Below are positions 1 through 10,519 of a stretch of DNA of 64,000 bases, in pieces. The notes beneath the pieces were generated by a model that ran no database searches, had not been told where the DNA came from, and was given only the letters and a program-made list of their open reading frames with translations. The stretch is from the NCBI GenBank assembly GCA_963682025.1, contig CAVMKG010000280.1, positions 1 to 64,000 of the forward strand. Reading direction: 5' to 3'. This DNA is from Cordilura impudica (Eukaryota; Arthropoda; Insecta; Diptera; Scathophagidae). Within the stretch, counting starts at the first letter, position 1. Every line of letters begins with the position of its first letter. The translations under genes and the position numbers were made by a program.

Positions 1-595
1 ATATAATATAATATAATATAATATAATATAATATAATATAATATAATATAATATAATATAATATAATATAATATAATATAATATAATATAATATAATATA
101 ATATAATATAATATAATATAATATAATATAATATAATATAATATAATATAATAATAATATAATATAATATAATATAATATAATATAATATATAATATAAT
201 ATAATATAATATAATATAATATAATATAAATATAATATAATATAATATATATAATAATATAATATAATATAATATAATATAATATAATATAATATAATAT
301 AAATATAATATAATATAATATAATATAATATAATATAATATAATATAATATAATATAATATAATATAATATAATATAATATAATATAATATAATATAATA
401 TAATATAATATAATATAATATAATATAATATAATATAATATAATATAATATAATATAATATAATATAATATAATATAATATAATATAATATAATATAATA
501 TAATATAATATAATATAATATAATATAATGTAATATAATATAATATAATATAATATAATATAATATAATATAATATAATATAATATAATATAATG
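1..595. repeat. AATAT pentanucleotide satellite
   Basis: Nearly pure head-to-tail AATAT units run from the window edge to about 594. Only a few slips occur (extra AAT near 151, extra AT near 188 and 249, extra A near 229 and 301, and one T-to-G near 529). AATAT is a known simple satellite of Drosophila heterochromatin. The array ends abruptly at the inverted-repeat element that starts at 601 and does not resume on its far side. Confidence 0.95.
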
Positions 596-600
596 TTTTG

Positions 601-1150
601 TAGCACTGGCCGGATTTAGAAAGTTAAGTATTAGTTCTAAGATTTGAGTAACAGTCTGCGACAGCCAAAATCGAGATAGGATGCAAACACCGGGGAAAGT
701 CATAGTTATACGTATCCCGTCGTTTCGCTGGGTCACGTCTAGGAGTCGAGATATATCGATTTGCACTTAGTAAATATCGTATAGGGGACTTTTTCACGTT
801 TTGGGCTCTTTTATTTTACATAACTCGAGAACCACTAGTCCGATTATGCTAAAGTAAATTTAGAAAAATAAAGAATTACAATTCCTTTAATCTGTTCATT
901 TAACGTTTCGCTACATAAATAACAGTTTCGCACTTATAAATAAATGTATGGAGAAAAAAAATATATTTTTTGCCTAATGAATTAAAATTTTGCTTAAATT
1001 CATAAAAAATCCAAAGCGGAAAAAATTGTCAAGTCCTCTTAAAGTCGCATAAAGCCACGTAACCTATGAACAAAATGAGATATAGATCATGAAAATCGAT
1101 GTAAGAGTTTCGTTTTTATTCACAATTAAGTAAAGGTATCTCATTTTGAC
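601..1150. repeat. Left long terminal inverted repeat
   Basis: Pairs with 3017-3581 in inverted orientation. Landmarks shared by both arms are the tip TAGCACTGGCCGG, a block ending GGCTGTCGC, a block with ATATATCGAT, and the inner edge TATCTCATTTTGA. Confidence 0.85.
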
Positions 1151-1284
1151 AAGAATATTGATTTTATGTTTCAATGAATTTGGATAATATTTATTATATA
1201 TTATTTATTATTAACACGTTAAATTAAAAATATCAGGTTATTACATAGATACAGAGATCATAAAAATCGATGAACGCATAAATT

Positions 1285-2476
1285 TATTTTCATTTGTTTG
1301 TTCCCTTTACTTTCTTGTGTGGTGGTTCGCCTACTTTTTCAGAGTCTGTATCGGATGAGGATCTGCTTTGTCTGGAAAAAAAATCTATTGTTTTTAATCA
1401 GTCAGATAACTTCAGTTTTGTGACTTACCCTCGGAGGAAATTTGCATCGTATGTTCTTCTTCTTCATTTTCATTGTCGAGATCGTACGTCTTTTACGTCC
1501 ACCAAAAAATTTCAGCCACCAGCGAGTCGAGCCTTTATATCGCGTTTCCATGTTCATGGCCACTTGATGGAAGCGCTTGCCATGCTCAGCCGCCTCTGAG
1601 GCTAGCTGCTTGCTGAAGTAATCGAGATGGTGATGCAAGAAGTGAACATCTTGGTCACAAGATTGCGGTAATTGTGTGCTCGCTTACTTCCCAAAAAAAA
1701 TCGTATGACTTTCTTCACTTCCCTTCACGCAAGGTAATCATTACTGACTAAAGCGTCTCTAAATTCTTTTGATTTCACGAGCTTCCGTATATTGGGCCCA
1801 TTCAGAACACCTTCCTTTAAGTTTGCTTCGCTGATTCGTGGTAAAATATTTTTCAAACAACCAAGAATTTTCGGTTGCTTCACAATGGCCTTGATGAAAT
1901 TTGTTACGATCCCAGTTTGACATGGAGAGGGCGCATAAGGACGTTCTCCATTGGCACGACTGGATCATATACGCAGCTGTGTGCTTTCTCCGTTGGATCT
2001 CGAGCAAGCCAGTCATGCGTTTCGTATTGGCTTCTTTAAATCGGGTATCCCACAGATCCGTTGTTGTAATAGAAAAATAAGTTTCTCTGTCAGGACTTGG
2101 AAGCGGTGAAATTGGTATGTCATCCGAATGCGGAAGAGCTGTTTCTGCACTTTTAACAGGGATGTAAAATCTTTGTTTAAGGCCTTCACGATTTACTCCA
2201 GTTGTCGGAATTGTGCTCTCCTGGATCAGTCCAAATCATTGGTACACCAAAAGAAAGTGAACTGCGTTTCCCTTGGAGTCACATGTTAAGAGCATTGTAG
2301 CACGTTTTACAAATTTTGTCTGGGGCCCACGAAACGCCGCGAATTATTTCGGAATCAAAATAAAGTTTAAAGGCACCCTCCACTTGCTCAGTGAGTAATT
2401 CAGTATTTGTTGAAAAAGCTCTATTGTGGCAAACGTGACAAAATAAGTTGAGATTATCTGGACAATTTGCACTCAT
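1285..2476 (-). pseudogene. Decayed gene of a widespread arthropod zinc-finger protein family
   Basis: Starts with ATG at 2476. The N-terminus has a four-cysteine finger (CHVC then KICKTC, about 40 residues apart) with the block GVSWAPDKIC. After a frameshift come FGVPMIWTDP and then ALPHSDDIPISPLPSPD. Near the end lie HLDYFSKQL and EHGKRFHQVAMNMETRYKG, then a basic, serine-rich C-terminus (about 1285-1400). This order of blocks (finger, VPM-W, PH-E-P, SEEQGERFHQ-like) matches a large family of uncharacterised proteins common in arthropod genomes. At least three frame changes make it a pseudogene. Its place inside long inverted repeats suggests it is the element's own transposition protein, but I see no catalytic triad I could vouch for. 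Confidence 0.7.
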
Positions 2477-3016
2477 TTCGATTTTATACTTTTATTACTT
2501 TTTCGTCACTTTTAAAAAACCGTACTCTTCGCGTAGACACTTGTTGAATGACATAGAACGACAATGAACACCTATATATACTATGTATTTTTCCATATTT
2601 AACTGACAGATACTTATGAATTGACGAATCTGTTAAGGGAGAATATTTACCTTATTGAGCCTTCCAAAGCCAGGGCTCATACAAATTCGTTTCCAAATTA
2701 TTATAACTTTCCTAATAATGAGCACTCATAAATGTGGGTGGAATGTCTGTAAAAAATAATCCCTTCAGGTAGGCAACCGAAAACCCCACATCCATAAAAA
2801 AGTGCACTATAATGTTTTCCCTTTAATTGTTTGTGCACGAAATAGGTATCATGAAGGAACAAGAAGAGAAATTCAGCGTCTGCGCACATTTATGACCGTT
2901 TTTTAGTTTAATACCGCAATCATGAAAATGAAATAACCTTTTGTTTATTACTGTTTTTTTAATTCTGAGAATCATTAAGAAGTCATCAACGTTTTTTCCA
3001 ATGAGAAGCCTTTACC

Positions 3017-3581
3017 TCAAAATGAGATAGATACCTTCACTTAATTGTGAATAAAAGCGAAAGGCGTCCATCGATTTCCATGATCCATGTCTCATTTTGT
3101 GCACAGGTTATGTGACTTTACGCCAAAGTAAAAAACTTGACACTTGACACATTTTCCCGTTTCGGATTTTGCAAAATACAAAATTTCAATTTTTTAGGCA
3201 AAAAATTATTTTTTTTTCTTCAAAAATTTATTAATAACTGCGAAACTGTTGATTGTGTTGAGAAATTGTAGAGAAGTAGATTAAAGCTATTGTAATTCTA
3301 AATTTTTTTAAATTTGCTTCAGCAAAATCGGACTAGTAGTTCTCGAGTTATGTCAAACAAAATAGCCCAAAACGTGACAAATTCCCCTATACGATACTTA
3401 CTAAGTTCATATCGATATATCTCGATTCCTAGACGTGACCCAGAGAAACGCCGGGACACGTATAACTTTTTTGACCGATATGACTTTCCCGGTGCTTTCA
3501 TCCCATCTCCATTTTGGCTGTCGCAAAGTGTTACTCAAATATTGGAACTAATACTTAACTTATTAAATCCGGCCAGTGCTA
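3017..3581. repeat. Right long terminal inverted repeat
   Basis: Inverted copy of 601-1150. It ends with GGCCAGTGCTA at 3581. It has a few small indels relative to the left arm, for example different A/T run lengths near 3205-3220. Confidence 0.85.
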
Positions 3582-3589
3582 GAAAAAAT

Positions 3590-5310
3590 TTAATGTTTCT
3601 ACATACATAAATTCGAATTAAATAAATATTCATTGGCTTAGATAACATCAAGCATTTATTATAAGATCTGCAGTCTCTCTCCTTCTTAGGCGTTGATGGA
3701 TGCGATTGTTGAGAAGGTCACGTGCTAACAGATTAGGGTGAGTTTTTAGTCTTTTCAAGTAGCTTGAACAGTTTTTCATAATTTCGACTTTAACTAGGGG
3801 TACGTTTAATTCTATATTCAATTGTGAGATTCTCACATACCATGGGGCGTGGGTAATCAACTTTAGGATTTTATTTTGGCATCTTTGTATTTTCTCTATA
3901 TTAGAAGCTGAAGCGGTTCCCCATAACTGTATACCGTAGCACCAAATGGGTTTCATGATTGAATTATATATCAATAACTTCATAGCTTTGAATTTCTGCC
4001 AATTACGTAAGTTCAACAATTTTTAATTTTATTTGTGTTAATTTTGATTCTATAAGTTTGTTCCAAGTAAGGCGGCGGTCAAGATGAAGTCCCAAATATT
4101 TTACATCATAATGTTGCGGTATTTGGTGATTGTTTATTGGGATGAGGGAGGGCATGTTTCTCTTCAGAGCGTAAAAATAACTTGGATACATTTTTATTAA
4201 TTTATTCACATTTTGTATCTGTCATATCTGTCAGTGTCATCTGCAAAGGTTGAAGTAATCGTGTTTTCATTAGTCGGCATGTCCGCTGCATAAAGAATGC
4301 AGGAGCGGACCCAGAATACTGCATTGTGGAACGCCAGCATTTTTATATTGAGGGGGCTTGTAAAGGTTCTCTCCTTTATTTAGAATTTATTATTAATTAT
4401 ATAGCTTTCCATTAATTTGTGAACGTTTGGGGGCAGCAACGTTTTAATTTTATAGAGTAGAGCCTCGTGCCAAACCTTATTGAAAGCTTGAGAAACGTCA
4501 ATAAAGAGAGCAGAGTAGTACTTTTTTCCTTCAAAGGCTTTTCTTATAGCGCTTACTAACCTATGGACTTGCTCAATGGTGCTGAGTCTTCGCCTAAATC
4601 CGAATTGGTGTGCTGGGATGACGTTATTTTAATCTACAGCTGCAGTAAGCTTATTTACTAGTATTTTCTCGAACAATTTTGGCAGATTTGACAATAAACT
4701 GATTGGCCTGTACGAATCAACCTTTGTGTGATCTTTACCCGGCTTGGGTACAATGGTAACCAGCGAAACCATCCATTCTGAGGGATAATATTCAAGGCGT
4801 AAAATAGCATTAAATATAAAAAGAATTATTTTCAATGCTATTCTGGGTAACTCCAAAAGCATTTTTTTACTGATCCCATCGATGCCCGATGCTTTTTTAG
4901 GGTTAATATCTGAAATGGCCCTTTCAACTTCTCTAATCTCAAATCGAAGTGACACTGCACTGTGCTGGTTTATTACTGGTGGTAACTCATTTATTGAACA
5001 AGTAGTTATATTCGGAGTAAAAACTTTTTTCAAATGTTCTACAAATAGATTACCTATTTCTATATCATTTCTAGCCCAGCCTCCATTTTGCATTCTTAAT
5101 GGTGGTTTACGTACAACGGTTCTTTTAAGATTTTTTGTAGCTCGCCATAACGAGTGATCACTTCTTGAAGTCGCATCGAATTTTTCGAGATATCTGTTTA
5201 ATTTATCATGTATCTGGGTTTCAAGCAACTTTCATAGATTTGACGTACATGCTTTCAATTGTTGCTAAAGTTGAGGAGATCTGTACAATTGCCACTCTCT
5301 TCGAATTCTT
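3590..5310 (-). pseudogene. Jockey-like non-LTR retrotransposon, 5'-truncated, reverse transcriptase remnant
   Basis: Minus-strand ORF segments at 5228-4629, 4209-4003 and 4019-3648 cover most of a LINE reverse transcriptase. Fingers/palm blocks are KASGIDGISKKM and SYRPISLLSNLPKLFEK (5228-4629). Between the ORFs, GVPQ then LGPLL and the active-site block FADDT lie near 4235-4330. The thumb block KYLGLHLDRRLTW is near 4100, and the tail has YGIQLWG followed by QNKILKLI. The endonuclease half is missing, as expected for 5' truncation. The reading frame shifts near 4010 and around 4210-4630, so it cannot be translated. The jockey clade is the best fit from these motifs. Confidence 0.85.
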
Positions 5311-5319
5311 CTTTTTTCA

Positions 5320-5475
5320 TTTAAAAAAATGCTTAATACTAAATAAGTTAAATAGTGTATTTGTTATTATGTGTTTCTTTCCAACAAAAAAATGCTGAAT
5401 ATTAAAATAATTATAAGTTAAAAGTGTATATTGTTGTTCTGTTTTGGTTTCCAACCATAATAATGCTTAATAGTG
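5320..5475 (-). repeat. LINE 3'-UTR fragment with ~66-bp tandem units
   Basis: Two diverged units beginning TGCTTAATACTAAA and TGCTGAATATTAAA lie in tandem. Closely similar units follow the LINE coding end at 32480-32600. This piece is therefore probably the distal part of that LINE's 3' UTR, separated from it by the BEL element. Confidence 0.5.
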
Positions 5476-5748
5476 TTGTTGGTCATAAATTATAAATTAT
5501 ATTACTGAGTTCACTGACTGACCACTATTGTTTATTCTGATAAAGTAACAATAAAATATACGGAAATAAAAATAAATATGACGTAGTAATATATACAAAT
5601 AATTATATGGGTCAAAATGCAGTGTAAACATAAAAACAAATATGAATAAAATGCAATGTGTTATAGTATAATTAAACATAAAAAATGATTAATATAAACA
5701 ACGTATCGTTGACTGCTTTGAGTTTAGACATTCTCCCCCGCGTTGAAC
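5476..5748 (-). mobile_element. Probable 3' end of the BEL/Pao element (polypurine tract and 3' LTR part)
   Basis: If the LTR element inserted at 5749 is removed, this sequence joins directly to 27485 through the shared GAAC. On the minus strand the join gives a purine run GCGGGGGAGAA (5740-5730) followed by TGTCTAAACTC. A segment ending ACCAACAACA at 5476 would form a TG...CA unit of ~255 bp. No matching sequence is visible at the far (5') end of the BEL element, so the LTR call is tentative. Confidence 0.4.
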
Positions 5749-6044
5749 TGTTGTGGTCCCTATCTGACCCTACGCGGCTTCGCCTATTATGTTTTAGCGC
5801 TGGAAAGCGCCTTTCAACGGTGCCCAAACGGCACCAATGTAGCTATAGGGAAAGAAAAAGGAAAACAAACAGAACCAGATTCCGTACCAGTTAGATAGTG
5901 CGCCTTCTAGTTTTCATCTGCTGCCGTTCTGCACTCTCTATTCTTTATTTATACACAAATCTTATACCTAATCTTAAATTATGAAAATAAAATTAATTGG
6001 ATCATGAAAAAATAAACAAACATACAAACAAGCAAAAAATAAAA
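5749..6044 (-). repeat. Left LTR, outer segment
   Basis: Nearly identical to 26367-26660 of the intact LTR. The match stops at AAAAAATAAAA (6044), where the composite insert begins, and resumes at 16019. Confidence 0.85.
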
Positions 6045-6249
6045 CAAGTAAGAGTGTTAAATTCGGCTGTGCCGAATCTTTGATACCCTCCACATCGATT
6101 TGAGTATTGATAATAAATGTAAACAAAATATTGGAAAAAGTAAACAATTTGTTAAACTTAATACCAAATTATTTCAGAAAATTCTTTGATTGGTTTTCGT
6201 CTTTTCTATTATTTCGGATTTATTTCGGTGTTTGCTTTTTGGTCATCGG

Positions 6250-6282
6250 CATGCATTTAGGTTATATACCTATATGCATGCG
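6250..6282. repeat. Near-perfect 14-bp inverted repeat (hairpin)
   Basis: GCATGCATTTAGGT and ACCTATATGCATGC pair with one mismatch around a short AT loop. It lies in otherwise featureless AT-rich DNA just inside the composite insert. Confidence 0.6.
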
Positions 6283-6299
6283 TTTCCGGTTATATGACA

Positions 6300-7203
6300 T
6301 AACTTCTCGTTTAATTTAGTTTTTGTTAATTAAATAGCTCGCCCTAACCGCCATTGCAAAGGTAATGGTTGTGTAGGGTGGCTATATACATTAAATCGTT
6401 CTAATTGGAGATGGCTGTATAGTTTCTTTTAATTGGCCAAATATTTCTTCATTGCGGCCATATAGGTCGGATGGACTAACAAAATAATAACCAAAAAAAG
6501 CTCTCTCAACTTTTTTTATTAAAACATTGCCATATTTTAAAACATAGAGAATATATTTATAATAATAAGTAATCAAATTAGGGATGCCAAACGCAAAAAA
6601 CCAAATGTCCCAAACATGTTAAATAAATTAATTTGTTATCTTTATTTTCTGAAAAACTTCAAATTTTCATCCAAAAAAAATTGTGAAAATTTATATATAA
6701 ATAACATTCTCATCAAATTGCGTTTATTTATGTAACAATTTCTATGTTCGATAACAACAACAGCTGACTTTAACAATAGCGAATATCGCTTAAAATTTTT
6801 ACTAATAATTTTGTAATTTTCTTTTTTTTAACGATTCGACTATCGTTAAAATAAGTTACTTAATCGCTGTACTGAAAAGTTATTAATTTCTCCTGAATGG
6901 CAATATTTTTTTTATATGTAAACATTTTTTAAATGTAAACATATTTGGTGTTTTTTATTTTGGAATTTCAATTTGTGTTTAACGAATAAAATGTATATAT
7001 TTAAGATGCAATTGAAGTCTTCTAAATTTAAAATTATTATTTCCGACGTTTTGATATGATTTTCTGAAATTCAATTAATATTTTCTAATTTATAATTGGA
7101 AATTTTAATTCCAGTTTTTAGAATTGATATTTTCTTAAATTTAAATGGAAAATTTAAAAAGTGAAATTTTGTATTTATGTGAATAATAATGCTTTAGTAA
7201 TTA
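6300..7203. other. AT-rich stretch with no recognised gene
   Basis: Low-complexity AT-rich sequence with stops in all frames. I see no motif beyond scattered A and T runs. It is probably interior of the HINE-like insert or older flanking debris. Confidence 0.5.
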
Positions 7204-7650
7204 CTAGATGTAACCCGGTGTGCTTCGCTACACCCTCCCCCTCCCCCGCCCTTCCGAATTGTTATGAAAAGGCTCACGCAAAGTCCCAAGGCTCTCACTA
7301 ACACAGTTATTCAGATATATCACATTTATTATTAAGTTTGTAAAGGGTGCCATGCGCATTTGTCCAATCCCGCCCACTTTTTTGTCTGACTACTCACGTT
7401 AATAATAGATAACCTGAGATAAATTTTCAAAGCTCTCTCTATCATAGTACTTAATATATATGATATTAAAAATTTACTTTGTATGGGAGGTGCCACGTCC
7501 ACTAAAAATATTAAAAAAATACAGCCTGTAGCACTTCCGATATTCGCAGTAAGAATCATTTAAAATTTCAGGAAGATCAGATAAGTCGTTACGGAGATTA
7601 CCTCCTACAAACAAACAAACACATTACCTCTTTATTATGCTAAGTATAGA
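7204..7650 (-). mobile_element. Short non-autonomous Helitron
   Basis: Read on the minus strand it starts TCTATACTTAGC (7650) after an A and ends CATCTAG (7204) before a T. This is the A|TC...CTRR|T pattern of Helitrons. Just before the end is an imperfect hairpin around GGTGTAGCGAAGCACACC. It contains two units of the ~140-bp repeat seen more fully at 8040-8940. There is no coding sequence. Confidence 0.6.
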
Positions 7651-8039
7651 TCATTAATATAGATTCATTTATTTTGATACTTGCTGATATAAAATGTTTT
7701 TTGTTTTTTTTAATTCGGTACAACAATTATCAGATTTTTCGGCGTTCCTGCCCTGGAGGTACATGTAGCTGCCCATGAGAAGAACATGGATTTTCCAAAT
7801 TAGATCTGGCACCACTCAACTATTGGCTTTTAACTTAAAATATCACTTGGGAATTTTTATTTTTTTTTAGCGATTTTTGATTTTGCCCATTTTTGATTTT
7901 GAAGATTTTTGTTTTTGGGCGATTTTTATTTTTCGCGATTTTTGGGTTTGGCGATTTTTGATTTTGACGATATATTTTCCACGACAAATCACATTGATAA
8001 CTAATGTACTTGTCAAAAGACTGTTGCTTTCGTAGTACA
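7651..8039. repeat. Spacer with a short CGATTTTTGATTTTG minisatellite
   Basis: Between two Helitron-related pieces. At 7868-7970 the ~16-bp motif CGATTTTTGATTTTG recurs about six times with changes. Nothing else is recognised. Confidence 0.6.
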
Positions 8040-9086
8040 TCATTTTTTTGATATAGGAGGTGCCACGCCCACTTAACCCATCCCGCCCAATTTTTATTGG
8101 ACTACTCACATTAATATCTGATAGACTCGTGCAAAATGTCGAGCATTTCCCAATTATATGATATTAGATATCTACTTTACATGGGCGGTGCTACGCCCAC
8201 TGCTTCGATCACGCCCATTTTTTTGTTCGACTAATCACACAAAGAACCTATGGGCTCACGCAAAGCCACAAAGCTCTCTCTTTTACAGTACTCCAAATAT
8301 ATGAAATTAAATAGTTACTTTGCATGGGGAGTTCCACGCCCATTGTTGTGAACCCGCCAATTTTTTATCTGACTACTCATATTAAGATCTGATGGTGTCT
8401 TGCAAAGTGCCAAAGCTTCCCTCTTTTAGTACACCAGTTATATGATATCATATATTTACTTTGTACGGGCGGTGCCACGTCCACTGCTCCGATCATGCCC
8501 ATTTGTTGTCTAACTAATCATATGAATAACTTATGGGTTTACACAAAGTCCCAAGACTCTCACTATAACAGTACTCCAGATATATGGCATTATATATTTT
8601 ATTTGTATGGCAGGTACCACGCCTATTGGTCCGATACTGCCCATTTTTTGTCCGACTGCTCACATTAATAATAGGTGACATCAGACAAATTTGAAAAACT
8701 CTCTCTATCATAGTACTCGAGATATATAACATTGAATTATTACTTGTATGGGAGGTACCACGCCCATTTCTCCGATCCGGCCCATTTCCGGCGTGGCTAC
8801 TAATATTAACAATAGGTGACCTCACACAAATTTGCAAAGCGCTCCTTATCATAATACTCAATATATGTATATGATATTAAAAATTTACTTTGTGTGGGAG
8901 GTGCCACGCCCACTAAAATATTTAAAAAATTATAGCCTATAGCACTTCCCATATCCGCAGTAAGACTCTGTGAAAATTTCAGGAAGATCAGATGGCTAGT
9001 TACGGAGATTACCCCCTACAAACAAACAAACAAACAAACAAACAAACAAACAAACACACATTACCTCTTTATTATATTAGTATAGA
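8040..9086 (-). mobile_element. Helitron 5' part with seven ~140-bp tandem units
   Basis: Minus-strand start TCTATACTAATATAATAAAG at 9086 after an A, the same family as 7204-7650. Inside, the landmark CCACGCCCA recurs near 8059, 8192, 8332, 8474, 8617, 8757 and 8903. This defines diverged ~140-bp units, each with CTCTCTATCATAGTACT-like and GATATATGATATT-like blocks. A CAAA microsatellite lies at 9019-9055. I see no 3' end for this copy. Confidence 0.55.
9019..9055. repeat. (CAAA)n microsatellite
   Basis: About nine uninterrupted CAAA units just inside the Helitron 5' end. The sister copy at 7610 has only two or three units. Confidence 0.85.
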
Positions 9087-9331
9087 TAAACAATTTTTAA
9101 AAATTAGATGTAATCGCAATCAGATATTTTGTAGGTAAAGCAGAATAATAGTTCTACATAACTATGTAGAACTGTTTTAAAGAAAAAAACTCATTGATGA
9201 ACTCGGTAACTCTATTTTATAAAGACAGCATATACATATATAGAATATATGTATATTATTTGTATTATTTAATATGTTTATGTATATGTAAATATTACAC
9301 ACAAAAATACAACATCAAACGTTATTTTTGT

Positions 9332-9745
9332 TTTTTTCTCTTTAAATAAATTTATACATAAATTTTTTTTTTCTAAATTTACATTGTTTTTTTTTTATTA
9401 ACAACTGGGTATTTTAGCATTATTTGCTTTAGATGTTGGTGAATTTTTACTCCCTTTATATTAACTCGTAGTGTCTGCTTGTCGAAAAAATTTTGGATCG
9501 CTTTTAACCCCTTTCCCGTGACCCATTCGATCAGGCAGGCTTGTGGTAATGACAGAAATGATCTAACAAATTTTTTTGGTGATGCCAAAACAATGGAAAC
9601 TTTTAAATTTTTCTACCAGATTTAATAAAAAAAATGTACAAAGGGTTAGTTTTTATTATATTACTACCACAACGACCACAAAAACAACAAGTTTAGCTAT
9701 GGCAACAACACAACGTTTAGAATAACAACAAGAACAATATAGAAA
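9332..9745. repeat. Dispersed repeat, shorter copy of 14919-15520
   Basis: Shares TTGGTGAATTTTTACTCCC, GTAGTGTCTGCTTGTCGA, a TTCCCGTGACCCA block and a block with ATGACAGAAATGATCTAAC with 14919-15520 in the same orientation. It lacks ~200 bp present in the longer copy (about 15070-15280). The two copies flank the Vac14 segment and the inverted-repeat element. Confidence 0.7.
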
Positions 9746-10079
9746 CAATTTATGTCGATTTCATAGGGGCCATTTGTATGGTGGGCTAGGTCTTAACAAG
9801 GACCGATTCCCACCAATTTCAATAGTGTTCATCCTATGGCCGATAGAAGCTTATATACCAAATTTCATCAAAATATATTCATATTTGCGACCTGCAGTTT
9901 GATTACAAGGTTAACATGGACACACAGACGGACGGACGGACATCGTTGAACCGAATCAGATAGTGATTCTGATTCGATCGGTATAATAAAAGATGGGTGT
10001 AGGTCAAATATTTTTGGAAGTTACAAACAGCAGCACAAAGTCATTATACCCAAACAACATAGTGGTATAGGGTATAAAA
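9746..10079 (-). mobile_element. DINE-1/HINE-like element, partial
   Basis: Matches 49590-49942 closely, including the CACACAGACGGACGGACGGA tract and the end GGTATAGGGTATAA (10064-10077). The hairpin end is missing. Read on the minus strand this is the 5' half. Confidence 0.6.
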
Positions 10080-10084
10080 AAATA

Positions 10085-10285
10085 AACTCCTTTTTATTAC
10101 AAACACATTAACAAATTTAATAAACACACACATAGTATTGTATAATTTTATGTATGTGTTAGTAGCAACTTTAAATAAAATTTACTCAAAATAAAGGAAA
10201 AAATTTTAAAATCTGTAAATCTGCAAATCGGCTAAAAAGAAATACCTTTCAAATAATATACGTTTGGTCAAAATCGGGATAAAAC
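10085..10285 (-). repeat. Dispersed repeat related to 37440-37605
   Basis: Inverted relative to 37440-37605. Shared blocks are CGATTTTGACCAA, GAAAGGTATTTCTTTTTAGC and AAAGTTGCTACTAACACATA. The family is unknown and there are no ORFs. The rest of 10086-10460 shows nothing further. Confidence 0.6.
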
Positions 10286-10519
10286 GGTTATAACTTTAAT
10301 GAAAGCCAATTCAGGCATTGATTGCGTTTTCCATAAATTCAGCCCGCAATTGACTTCTACCAATCTTTTGGCTATTCAATTTTTCTTTAAAATAAATTTA
10401 ATTTCGAAATTTCACGCTTGATTATAATGAAACACGATTTATTATTTATTTATTGTATTAAAAATCAAGCAATTAAAAATAAAATATAAACAAACATTAA
10501 ATATTGAAATAAAGACAAA

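Larger units (their letters stand above)
601..3581 (-). mobile_element. DNA element with ~550-bp terminal inverted repeats
   Basis: The left arm (601-1150) and right arm (3017-3581) are inverted copies of each other. Both outer ends read TAGCACTGGCCGGATTTA going inward, and the inner ends are TATCTCATTTTGA and its complement. Identity is clear but imperfect, so the copy is old. The ~1.9-kb centre holds one decayed minus-strand gene. I see no convincing target duplication. Ends this long are seen in several cut-and-paste or foldback groups. I cannot name the superfamily. Confidence 0.8.

Noticed and set aside
1..595. Telomere or centromere array
   Set aside because: AATAT is a simple heterochromatic satellite; fly telomeres are not made of it, and 595 bp at a window edge says nothing about a centromere.
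8514..8861. 115-codon minus-strand ORF with repeated motifs
   Set aside because: Its apparent internal repeats come from the ~140-bp non-coding Helitron units; unit length variation breaks the frame elsewhere.
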